DNA from: F-183 sp964627455
GTDB lineage: Bacteria; Acidobacteriota; Terriglobia; Bryobacterales; Bryobacteraceae
Direction of reading: 5' to 3'
DNA length: 64,000 nucleotides
Assembly (NCBI GenBank): GCA_964627455.1
Contig: CAZVKC010000017.1
Span: 1-64,000, forward strand
The notes beneath the pieces are model-generated. The model had not been told where the DNA came from and made no database searches. It saw only the letters and a program-made list of their open reading frames with translations. Positions 45,502-53,794 of this stretch are shown here, piece by piece (within the stretch, counting starts at the first letter, position 1; each line of letters starts with the position of its first letter). Both the position numbers and the translations under genes were made by a program.

Positions 45502-47469
45502 TTAGTTTTCCCGGCGCTTGCGCTCGTATGGCGTCTGGCTGTACTTGCCGGCCTCTTCGAGAGCGTTCTGCGTGTTGTCCTTGGTGCGCAACGCGAGCTT
45601 GTATTCGTTGACCGCGCGTTCCCGCTGCCCGGTCACGTCGAAGATCTTGCCCAGGTTGATGTGCGCCCAGACTTCGGTCCACTTCGGCTCGAGATCGCCG
45701 CCCAGCGCTTCGCGGAACGAGTTCGCCGCTGTCTGGAAGTTGCTCTGGAGGAAGAACAGTTCACCCACCCGGTAATGGGCCAGCGACGAATTGCGCGCGA
45801 CTTCGAGCGCCTTCTGGTATTCCTTCAGCGCCTCGGCGTATTCGCCGATTTCCGCGAACTGCTCACCCTTGCGGATGGCCACGGCCACACGCATGTTGTT
45901 GCTGAAGCGCAGCACGTGTCCGAGAGGATCGAGGATCACGTTCTTCGGCTTGCCGAACGTTTCAATAATGAATTCCGACGACGTGCCGACCACTTCGATG
46001 CGCTTCTCTTCCGGATTGCCTTCGGTTTCGATCTTGACGTCCACCGGCATGCGGAACGTGTCGAGATCCTGCGACACCTTGCCCATCACGCGGAAACCCT
46101 TGGTGGTGCGGAACACCGTGTATTCAAGCTTGAATTCCGGCGCGCCGCTCGATTCGATCCACTGGATGAAGAACGACCGCAGGTCCTGACCCGACATCTC
46201 TTCGGCGACCTTGCGGAAGTCATCGGTGTGGATCGACTTCCAGGCAAAGCGTTCCGGCACGGCCTTCAGCGTCTTCTTAAATGCCTCGTCGCCGATCACA
46301 TAGCGCAGCATGTGGAACACCGCGGCGCCCTTGCCCGAAGTCGCGGCCCAGTATTCCGGCGAATAATCTTCGAGGCGGCCGGCCTGGATGATCGGCGGAT
46401 CCTCGACCGTGAGCGCTTCAACGAACAAATCCCGAACATCCCCTTCGATCGACGCGGGACCATTGAGGTTCTCGAGATACAGGAGTTCCGAATAGCGGGC
46501 GATGCCGTTCTGCATCCACAAATGGTTGCGCGTCACCGGCGACACGAGCGTTTCCCACCACTGGCGCGAAATCTGGTTCGCCACCACCTTCTGGCTGGGC
46601 TGCTTGGTCAGGGCGCGCGGCGACAGGAAGATGATACCCGGAGCACTATAGCCATTTGGCGTACCGGCTTCCGTTTCCACGACGGTCATATTCGATTGCG
46701 GCGGCAGGCCGTACATCGAGGTGAAGAACGTCATCGCCTTGCCGATTTCGTCCCCCCACGCCTGTGCGACATCCTTCGCGCTGCGCAAATAGAAAGTGCT
46801 GTTCACGCCGCCCGATGAAACACGCTGCCCTTCGCCGCGAACCACCGCGATCGAACCGGGGAACGATGGATTCTTGAATTCGTAGCTGTAAACGGTCTTC
46901 TCGCCGCCCGGCGCCTTCGCAGTCGTTTCGATGCCGCTGGCGATCACTTTGTATCCGTCGGGAACCGTGATCCGCAACTGCGCGCTGAAACGTCCCGCGG
47001 CGTAGTCGGCGACCGGAAACCAGCGAGCCGGATACATCAGGTACGCAAAATCGTTCTGGATGGAGGCGAACTTGATGCCGTACACCGGTGAGTCTTCCTG
47101 CCCGGTGAGCCGGCCTTCATAGGTGAAAGTCAGTTGAATCGGCTTGCCCTTGGCTGCCGTATAGGGAAAGCTCAGCCGCGCGGAAAAATCCTCCTGCGAA
47201 CGCGATACGCCGATCTGCCGCCCTTCCGAATCCACGACGCGAGTCACGTTCAGCGCATTGTGGAGTTCGAACACCGCCGAACTCTGGTTGTCCTCGAGCG
47301 GGATCACGCGAGCCTGGACATTCGCGGAAATCGTTTGAGTACGTGGATTGACCTCCGCGTCGATTTGATAGTGCTCGACGCGCACACGCCCCTGGCGACG
47401 GTCCTGAGCAAAGGACGCCGTTCCAGCAAGGATCAGAACGGCAAGTAGCGTCAATCGGCTACGAAGCAT
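45502..47469 (-). CDS. M1 aminopeptidase homologue lacking all zinc ligands, fused to TPRs
   Basis: 655 residues with a signal peptide (MLRSRLTLLAVLILAGTASFA). Residues about 28-430 have the M1 layout: N-terminal beta saddle, then the catalytic-like domain. The zinc motif HEXXH-x18-E is altered at every ligand: N298-Q-I-S-R302 in place of HEXXH, and N321 (WMQNGIARY) where the family has the Glu of NEG. The GxMEN motif is also gone (GTPNGYSAPG). A C-terminal region (about 535-655) contains TPR-like helices (YAEALKEYQKALEVA, FQTAANSFREAL, RERAVNEYKLAL). Probably a periplasmic binding or scaffold protein. Overlaps lpxB by 11 bases. Confidence 0.85.
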   Translation of the reverse strand: MLRSRLTLLAVLILAGTASFAQDRRQGRVRVEHYQIDAEVNPRTQTISANVQARVIPLEDNQSSAVFELHNALNVTRVVDSEGRQIGVSRSQEDFSARLSFPYTAAKGKPIQLTFTYEGRLTGQEDSPVYGIKFASIQNDFAYLMYPARWFPVADYAAGRFSAQLRITVPDGYKVIASGIETTAKAPGGEKTVYSYEFKNPSFPGSIAVVRGEGQRVSSGGVNSTFYLRSAKDVAQAWGDEIGKAMTFFTSMYGLPPQSNMTVVETEAGTPNGYSAPGIIFLSPRALTKQPSQKVVANQISRQWWETLVSPVTRNHLWMQNGIARYSELLYLENLNGPASIEGDVRDLFVEALTVEDPPIIQAGRLEDYSPEYWAATSGKGAAVFHMLRYVIGDEAFKKTLKAVPERFAWKSIHTDDFRKVAEEMSGQDLRSFFIQWIESSGAPEFKLEYTVFRTTKGFRVMGKVSQDLDTFRMPVDVKIETEGNPEEKRIEVVGTSSEFIIETFGKPKNVILDPLGHVLRFSNNMRVAVAIRKGEQFAEIGEYAEALKEYQKALEVARNSSLAHYRVGELFFLQSNFQTAANSFREALGGDLEPKWTEVWAHINLGKIFDVTGQRERAVNEYKLALRTKDNTQNALEEAGKYSQTPYERKRREN

Positions 47470-48619
47470 GAGCGGAGACTTCCTTTTCCATCAGACTTTC
47501 AATGATCTCGACGGCTCTCTGCATGGGGTCGGAGCCTGTCGACAACTTTTCGGCCACCCGGGCAAGTTCGGATTTCATTTCCTCGCGCGCGGAGACGTTA
47601 TCCAGGAGACGCAGCGTCTCGGCCGCCAGTTTCCCGGGCGTCATATCTTGTTGCATCAGTTCCGGCACGGCTTTCCGGCCGGCGACGAGATTCACCATCG
47701 AGTAATAGGGGACGCGAACCAGCATCTTCCCCATCAACCAACTCAAACCCGTCACTTTGTAGTAAGTCACCATCGGGCAGCCCAACAGGGCGCCTTCGAC
47801 GGTTACCGTGCCGCTCGCCGCCAGCGCCACATCGGCGGCATGGAGCAGATCCCAGGTTTCGCCTTCCAATACTTGGATGGCGCCGGGCGGAAAGCGTTTC
47901 CAGAAGTTTTGCCCGGCGCGATTGGAAAATCCGGGAGGCGCACCGAGAACAAACACCGCTTTGCGATCCTTCCGGATCCGGTCGACCGTCGCGGCAAGGG
48001 TTCCCAGATGCCGGCCCGCTTCGCCCGGACGGCTTCCCGGCAACAGCGCGATCAGCGGGACGCCGTCTTCCGCGCCCACCTTCCTGCGGAACTCTTCCCG
48101 GGACATCGAGGGCTTGATCCGCCTCGGCAGCGGATGCCCGATATAGGTTGCTTTGACATCGTTGCCGCGAAAGAACTCTTCCTCAAAAGGAAAGATGCAC
48201 AGCAGATGATCCACATACCGGCGCAGGATCTTGACGCGTCCTTTTCGCCACGCCCAGACCTGAGGCGCGATGAAGTAAATCAACGGGATATTGAGAGCGT
48301 GGATGTGCGGAGCCAACCGCAGGTGGAAATCCGGGCTGTCAATCAGGATCGCCAGATCCGGCTTTTCCCGCGCGATCGCTTCCTTGAGGGTCCGGTATTC
48401 GCCATAGATCCGCGGGATGTCCTTCAGGACCTCCACCAGCCCCACCACGTTCAGAGCCTCCATCCGGATCACGGGCCGCACGCCCTCGGCGCGCATGCGT
48501 GGACCCGCACAGCCCAGGAACTCAGCGTCAGGCCAGCGGCGGCGCAACGCCTGGACGAGTCCCGAGGCGGCCAGATCGCCAGACGATTCGCCGGCCGAAA
48601 TCAGAATCTTGCGGGGCAC
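47459..48619 (-). CDS. lpxB: Lipid-A-disaccharide synthase
   Basis: 386 residues, full length. Transfers 2,3-diacylglucosamine from UDP to lipid X to form the lipid A disaccharide. Signature SAGESSGD at 8-15, then LIDSPDFHLRLA, YFIAPQVWAWRKGRVK, CIFPFEEEFF, YIGHPL, LLPGSRPGE, LAASGTVTVEGAL and MVTYYKVTGLSWLMGK. It shows that the organism makes lipid A. First gene of the five-gene minus-strand run to 42571; divergent from the NHL protein gene. Confidence 0.96.
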   Translation of the reverse strand: MPRKILISAGESSGDLAASGLVQALRRRWPDAEFLGCAGPRMRAEGVRPVIRMEALNVVGLVEVLKDIPRIYGEYRTLKEAIAREKPDLAILIDSPDFHLRLAPHIHALNIPLIYFIAPQVWAWRKGRVKILRRYVDHLLCIFPFEEEFFRGNDVKATYIGHPLPRRIKPSMSREEFRRKVGAEDGVPLIALLPGSRPGEAGRHLGTLAATVDRIRKDRKAVFVLGAPPGFSNRAGQNFWKRFPPGAIQVLEGETWDLLHAADVALAASGTVTVEGALLGCPMVTYYKVTGLSWLMGKMLVRVPYYSMVNLVAGRKAVPELMQQDMTPGKLAAETLRLLDNVSAREEMKSELARVAEKLSTGSDPMQRAVEIIESLMEKEVSAHAS

Positions 48620-48689
48620 TTGTTTTCAGTGTAACGTGCCGCAACCTTAGCAAAACAATCAGAAAACCCTTTTCTCGGGGACCTGGTTC

Positions 48690-48698
48690 TGGTATGAT
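48690..48698 (+). promoter_or_regulatory. Possible extended -10 promoter of the NHL protein
   Basis: TGGTATGAT: a TGn-TATGAT extended -10 that ends 11 bases before the ATG at 48710. Transcription would begin about 5 bases before the start codon, so the mRNA would be nearly leaderless. No ribosome-binding site precedes the ATG, which fits. There is no clear -35. Confidence 0.35.
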
Positions 48699-48709
48699 CG
48701 GCGCAGGCC

Positions 48710-51700
48710 ATGAAACATTTAGCTGCCATTTTGTTTTGCTCTGCGCTGACCTTGTTCGGACAATTCCGGATCGCCACGGTCGCCGGCGCAGACCACCTCC
48801 GCGAAGGGGGACCCGCCACGTCAGCCATGTTTCGGAATCCACGCGCCATGGCGGTCGACCAGCAAGGGAACGTCTATGTCGCCGACACCGAAGACCATCG
48901 GATCCGCCGCATCAGCACCACAGGCGTCATCACGACTGTGGCCGGCAACGGCACGCCCGGATATTCCGGCGACGGCGGCCGCGCTACCGCCGCACAGGTG
49001 AACACTCCCGAAGGATTAGCCGTCGATCGCAACAACGTCCTCTATATCGCCGACACCGGCAACAACCGCGTCCGCGCCGTCGACATGGCGACCGGTATCA
49101 TCCGCACGATTGCGGGCAATGGCAATCCGACCTGGCTCTCGGACGGGCTTCGCGGAACCGAGGCGCAGTTCACGCCGGTCGCGATCGTTCTCAACAACGA
49201 CCTCGACATCTACATCGCCGACCGCCAGACGCCTCCGTCCCCGGCCCGCACCTACTGGCATCTGCGCAAGATCAACGCGGGCGGCGTCGTCAGCAGCATC
49301 GGTGGACCTCTCACGCAGTTCAACCCGTTGACCGGCATGTATGGCCTGGCGGTCGACAGCCAGAACACGGTGTACATCGCCGCCGGCCCCGATCTGCTCG
49401 CACTGCGCGTCAACAACATCGGCTTCGAACGCGTCGGCGGCGGACTGCCGCAACAGCAGATCGTATCGGTCGCTGTTGATCGCAACGGCATCCTGTACTA
49501 CGGCGATTACTCGGACGCGCGCATCGTGCGCATTGATCCCGAAACGCAGGTGAACCAGACCATCGCCGGCGTTGGCCGCGTCGGCTTCCAGGGCGATGGC
49601 GGCCTCGCTTTCGGCCGTTCGTGGATTTCACGCGCCATTTCGATGGGCTTCGACGCCCGCGGCAATCTGTACTTCATCGACGGCGGCGCGCTCACCGACA
49701 CGCGTGTTTCGGCCGGCACCGGCAATCGCCGCGTGCGCAAGATCGACACGGCCGGCATCATCAACACCATCGGCGGGTCCCTCGATCTGCCCGGTGAAAA
49801 TCGCCCGCACGTCATCCGTCTGAATTCGCCTCGCGGCCTCGCCATCGACCGCACCGGCAACGTGATCATCGCCGATTCGCGCAACGACGCCGTTCGCCGT
49901 CTCAACGTCGTCACCAACACGCTCGACACTATTGCCGATTCGACCACCCCGCCCTTCCAGTTCGACACGCAGGGCGCGGGCGTTTTCGAACCGACCGGCC
50001 TTGCGATTGATCCGCTCGGCAACGTGCTGGTGGGTGAAGGTCCCAACCGGCATCGCGTGAAGCGCATCGTCGGCAACTCGCTGGTGACGGTCGCCGGCAT
50101 TGACGAAGGCTGCTGTTCCGAAGGCGTTCCTGCGACGGAAGGCAAGCTCCGCTGGCCCAACGCGCTGTTCGTCGATCCCCGCGGCAACATCTTCATCGGC
50201 GATCGCGGACTGCAGACCCAACTGGGCTTCGGCTCCATTTATCGCATCAACACGAACCTCTTCATCAACACCGTCGTCACCACTGCCCGCTCGGAAATCC
50301 CCGAGTTGGACAAGGCCGTGGATCCCCACGACATCACGATGGATGAGAACGGCAACCTGATCGTAGCCAGCGCCGCCTTCAACAAGGTCGTGCGCATCAC
50401 GCCGGACGGCATCATGCAGCCGCTCGCGGGCACAGGCGTTGCAGGCTATACCGGCGACGACGGCCAGCGCGCACTCAACGCGCGTTTGAACTATCCCACC
50501 AGCGTCGCCTACGATTCCAAAGGCAACCTCTACATCGCCGATTCCGGCAATGGCGTGATCCGCAAGGTGGACACGTTCGGCTTCATCTCGACGATCGCGG
50601 GTACGCGAGGCGGAACCGGAACCTACACCGAACTCGCCCGCGCCCTCGAGGTTCCTATCTCGCCGGTGCGCCTGGTGGTCGACAAGAACGACAACCTGTA
50701 CTTCACCGATCAGCGCGACAGCCGCGTGAAGATGCTCTTCACCGCGCAGAACGTTCCGATCTCGACCAGCATCACCGTACAGGGCGGGATTCCGCGTGTC
50801 GTGGCGCGCGTCGCCACCACCTCCGGCCTCGCCATTCAAGGCGTGACGGTGAACTTCGCGATCGTCAGCGGCGACGGTACGCTCACGGTTTCCAGCGCCG
50901 TCACCGGCCTCGATGGAACCGCATCCACCGAAGTCCGCTTCGGACCCACGCGCGACCCGATCCGCGTATCGGTTTCGGTTGCCGGATCGCAGCCGGTGAT
51001 CACCACCGTGACGCCTGCCGTGCTGTCGGTCGACGCTCCGGTCATCACGTCGATCAGCGGCGCACCGCAGAGCACGCCTCCGGTCGAAGCCGTGTCCACG
51101 GGTGCAAACATCATCATCACCGGCACGAACCTGGCCCGCGCGCCTCGCGGACTCACGCCCCCCGATTACGCGCTCGGCGTCCTGCCGACCAATCTCGGCG
51201 GCACCTGCGTGCGGATCAACAACAACCCGGCATACCTGTTCAGCGTCGCGCCGACGCGCTTGAGCGTACAGGTTCCGGTCGTGCCCGCCACGGGAACCAC
51301 GTTCGTCGAAGTGCTGACCAACTGCGGCACGACCGATGAGTTGAGCAGCGGATCCCGCGAGATCGCATCGCGCGGCGTGACGCCCGAGATGTACTACTAC
51401 TTCGGCAACAACGTCGCGGCTGTGAACGGCGCCGGCGAACTGATCGGACCGCCGATCACCTTCTTCGGTTCCCGTTTCGTGCCCGCCAAGCCCGGCGACA
51501 CGATCACCATTTACGGCTCGGGCTGGGGCGCCACCGATCCTGCTGTTGCTCCGGGCGTGATTCCCCCCGCCAACACCGGACTGGTTGCACCGATTCGCGT
51601 GATCCTCAACGGACGCGCGATTCCGGCCACCGTCAGCCAGGGGCTCGTCGCCGGAACCGCCGGCCTGTACCAGGTCACCGTGCGGATCCCCGACGACACG

Positions 51701-51778
51701 CCGGACGGCGACATTACGATCACCACAGAGGTATTCGGTGTGCTGACGCCCGCCGGCACACTGCGGGTCGCGAAGTAA
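48710..51778 (+). CDS. Secreted NHL-repeat protein with BIG1 domain and Solibacter-type C-terminus
   Basis: 1022 residues, signal peptide MKHLAAILFCSALTLFGQ. Residues about 25-680 form NHL beta-propeller blades (for example GYSGDGGRATAAQVNTPEGL, VLYIADTGNNRVRAVD, LYIADSGNGVIRKVD), probably two six-bladed propellers. Next are an invasin-type BIG1 Ig domain (about 690-780, QGVTVNFAIVSGDGTLTV...) and the C-terminal domain shared with Solibacter paralogues (about 780-1022, PGDTITIYGSGWGATDP, AGLYQVTVRIPD). Likely secreted or surface-attached; ligand unknown. It heads a plus-strand stretch of unrelated genes. Confidence 0.9.
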   Translation: MKHLAAILFCSALTLFGQFRIATVAGADHLREGGPATSAMFRNPRAMAVDQQGNVYVADTEDHRIRRISTTGVITTVAGNGTPGYSGDGGRATAAQVNTPEGLAVDRNNVLYIADTGNNRVRAVDMATGIIRTIAGNGNPTWLSDGLRGTEAQFTPVAIVLNNDLDIYIADRQTPPSPARTYWHLRKINAGGVVSSIGGPLTQFNPLTGMYGLAVDSQNTVYIAAGPDLLALRVNNIGFERVGGGLPQQQIVSVAVDRNGILYYGDYSDARIVRIDPETQVNQTIAGVGRVGFQGDGGLAFGRSWISRAISMGFDARGNLYFIDGGALTDTRVSAGTGNRRVRKIDTAGIINTIGGSLDLPGENRPHVIRLNSPRGLAIDRTGNVIIADSRNDAVRRLNVVTNTLDTIADSTTPPFQFDTQGAGVFEPTGLAIDPLGNVLVGEGPNRHRVKRIVGNSLVTVAGIDEGCCSEGVPATEGKLRWPNALFVDPRGNIFIGDRGLQTQLGFGSIYRINTNLFINTVVTTARSEIPELDKAVDPHDITMDENGNLIVASAAFNKVVRITPDGIMQPLAGTGVAGYTGDDGQRALNARLNYPTSVAYDSKGNLYIADSGNGVIRKVDTFGFISTIAGTRGGTGTYTELARALEVPISPVRLVVDKNDNLYFTDQRDSRVKMLFTAQNVPISTSITVQGGIPRVVARVATTSGLAIQGVTVNFAIVSGDGTLTVSSAVTGLDGTASTEVRFGPTRDPIRVSVSVAGSQPVITTVTPAVLSVDAPVITSISGAPQSTPPVEAVSTGANIIITGTNLARAPRGLTPPDYALGVLPTNLGGTCVRINNNPAYLFSVAPTRLSVQVPVVPATGTTFVEVLTNCGTTDELSSGSREIASRGVTPEMYYYFGNNVAAVNGAGELIGPPITFFGSRFVPAKPGDTITIYGSGWGATDPAVAPGVIPPANTGLVAPIRVILNGRAIPATVSQGLVAGTAGLYQVTVRIPDDTPDGDITITTEVFGVLTPAGTLRVAK

Positions 51779-51924
51779 GGCCCTGTAACAGGTTTGCATT
51801 CGCCGGACGCGCATGCGCCCAGGCGTGCCGCGGCATGGATCTCTCCTCCGGGATTCGCTCGTGCGGCAGCAACCGCTCCGCGTCAGAGGAAATGAGCGTT
51901 CCGGCGAATTGCAAAGGTGTCATC

Positions 51925-52557
51925 ATGGATGTAGTGAGTCAGGACTCTTCAGAAGTACAACTCGCCAAACGCCTGCTATCTGGCGATGTCAGCGCCTTCG
52001 ACCCGTTCGTCGAATCCATTCGCAGCAAACTCTTCCAGTATTCCTACATGACCTGCGGCCAGCGCGAAGACGCGGAAGAAGTCGCACAGGAAACCCTGCT
52101 GAAAGCCTTCCAGCAATTCGACCAGTTACGTGAACCCGAACACGTACGCACCTGGATTTTCCGCATCGCCCGCAACTTCTGCCTCATGAAACGCCGCAAG
52201 AGCGTTTTCGCGCCGAAGGAAGAAGTTTCGCTCGATGAGCTGAAGCCTTCTTTCAAAGATTCGGGCAATGGCGAACGCAAACTGGAAATCGCCGACTGGT
52301 CGCATCTGCCGGAACAGCAGGTGATCGCCGGCGAACTCGCGCAGGTCCTGCGCGGCGCTATTCGCGGACTCCCCGATCTCTACCAGTCCACGCTCCTGCT
52401 GCGCGACGTCGAAGGGCTGTCGACCCGCGAAACCGCCGAGGTCCTCGACATCAGCGAAGACCTCGTCAAGCAGCGCCTGCATCGCGCACGCCTTGCCGTC
52501 CGGCAGCAGGTTGACCAGTATTTGCGAAGCCAAAAGAAAGAGGAAGTTGCAGCGTGA
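51925..52557 (+). CDS. ECF-family RNA polymerase sigma factor
   Basis: Start chosen at ATG 51925 (AAAGGTG at 51912-51918 as a fair ribosome-binding site); ATG 51892 is an alternative. 210 residues. Region 2 is ...LFQYSYMTCGQREDAEEVAQETLLKAFQQF, followed by RTWIFRIARNFCLMKRRK. Region 4 is LPDLYQSTLLLRDVEGLSTRETAEVLDISEDLVKQRLHRARLAVR. It overlaps the next gene by 4 bases (start GTG within GTGA), so sigma and anti-sigma are made together. Confidence 0.92.
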   Translation: MDVVSQDSSEVQLAKRLLSGDVSAFDPFVESIRSKLFQYSYMTCGQREDAEEVAQETLLKAFQQFDQLREPEHVRTWIFRIARNFCLMKRRKSVFAPKEEVSLDELKPSFKDSGNGERKLEIADWSHLPEQQVIAGELAQVLRGAIRGLPDLYQSTLLLRDVEGLSTRETAEVLDISEDLVKQRLHRARLAVRQQVDQYLRSQKKEEVAA

Positions 52558-52817
52558 GCGGTTTGAACACGGACTGCTCCGGCGTCTTCGCCCGGCTGTC
52601 TGAGTATCTCGACGGGGAACTGTCTCCCGAACTCTGCGAAAAGATGAAAGCGCATATCGAGGACTGCGCGCCTTGCATCGAGTTCGTCAACAGCCTGCAG
52701 AAAACCGTGGACCTCACGAAATCGCCCGCGATCAGGGACGCCGCGCCGTCACCGATTACTGAGGCATGCCGGAACGCGCTCCTCGAGGCCTACACCAAAG
52801 CCAAGACCGGCCAATGA
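52554..52817 (+). CDS. Soluble zinc-finger anti-sigma factor
   Basis: 87 residues, GTG start overlapping the sigma-factor stop. The zinc anti-sigma (ZAS) motif is visible: C-x-x-VFARLSEYLDGELS, then H-IED-C-AP-C (HxxxCxxC). It has no membrane helix, so the protein is cytoplasmic, like RsrA/ChrR-type anti-sigmas that respond to redox or metals. The ATGA overlap with the GDPD gene (52814-52817) keeps the three genes in one translation unit. Confidence 0.88.
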   Translation: MSGLNTDCSGVFARLSEYLDGELSPELCEKMKAHIEDCAPCIEFVNSLQKTVDLTKSPAIRDAAPSPITEACRNALLEAYTKAKTGQ

Positions 52818-53794
52818 GCCGCGGCGGCAGCAGCGGCGGAATCCTCATCATCGGCCATCGCGGCGCCTGCGGATACCTGCCCGAACATACGCTCGAATCC
52901 TACCGGCGCGCCATCGACCTCGGCGCCGACTTCATCGAACCGGATCTCGTTTCAACTGCCGACGGTCACCTCATCGCCCGCCACGAACCGCTGCTCGACG
53001 ACACCACCGACGTCGCGCAACGCCCCGAATTTGCGGATCGCAAGACGACGCGCCTGCTCGATGGCATCCCCACGACCGGCTTCTACACTTGCGACTTCAC
53101 GCTCGACGAGATCAAGACGCTACGCGCCGTGCAGGCTCGCGCGAACCGTTCGCACGAGTTCGACGGGATGTACGAGATCCCAACGTTTGAAGAGATCCTT
53201 GCATTGGCGCGTGCACATCACGTCGGCGTCTATCCCGAAACCAAACATCCGTCGTTTCATTCCGCACTCGGTCTCGGCCTTGAAACGCCGCTGCTCGACG
53301 CGCTACGCCGCCACGGCTGGACCACGCGCGACGCGCCGGTCTTCATCCAGTCATTCGAGACAGGGAATCTGCGCGAACTGCGCCGCCGTACGCCCGTGCG
53401 GTTGGTGCAACTGATCGACGCGACCGCCGTGGGTTCCAATGGCGAACTCGTTTGGGAACCGCCCACCGACAAACCGTACAATCACGCGATCACCGGAGAT
53501 CCGCGCGGGTATCGCGAACTCGTGACGCCAGAAGGACTCACGTGGATCGCGACATACGCCGACGCCGTGGGTCCATGGAAAGCCTATTTGAAGGGATCGT
53601 TTATTGCAGACGCGCATCGCGCGGGACTCGCCGTCCACGCCTTCACGTACCGCAACGATGAACTGCCGGAGAGATTCGCGGGGGATCCGCTACGGGAATA
53701 CGAAGAAGCGTTTCGCGCGGGCGTCGATGGTGTCTTTTCGGATTTCCCGGACACCGCCGCCGCCGCGCGCGAACGACATAACAACCAGCTTTAA
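52814..53794 (+). CDS. Glycerophosphodiester phosphodiesterase
   Basis: 326 residues from ATG 52814 (overlaps the anti-sigma stop). GDPD TIM barrel: catalytic IIGHRGACGYLPEHTLESYRRAID, the metal-binding E-x-D (FIEPDLVSTADGHLIARHEPLL), VGVYPETKH, and GVDGVFSDFPDTA near the end. It hydrolyses deacylated phospholipids to glycerol-3-phosphate and an alcohol. No signal peptide, so a cytoplasmic enzyme. Its position in the sigma/anti-sigma unit suggests that it is itself a target or accessory of that regulon. Stop overlaps the dehydrogenase gene by 4 bases. Confidence 0.92.
   Translation: MSRGGSSGGILIIGHRGACGYLPEHTLESYRRAIDLGADFIEPDLVSTADGHLIARHEPLLDDTTDVAQRPEFADRKTTRLLDGIPTTGFYTCDFTLDEIKTLRAVQARANRSHEFDGMYEIPTFEEILALARAHHVGVYPETKHPSFHSALGLGLETPLLDALRRHGWTTRDAPVFIQSFETGNLRELRRRTPVRLVQLIDATAVGSNGELVWEPPTDKPYNHAITGDPRGYRELVTPEGLTWIATYADAVGPWKAYLKGSFIADAHRAGLAVHAFTYRNDELPERFAGDPLREYEEAFRAGVDGVFSDFPDTAAAARERHNNQL

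Noticed and set aside
49628..51814. Very long open frame on the strand opposite the NHL protein gene
   Set aside because: It is in GC-rich coding DNA where antisense frames stay open by composition, has no signal peptide or recognisable domain, and would have to replace a clear NHL/Ig protein.
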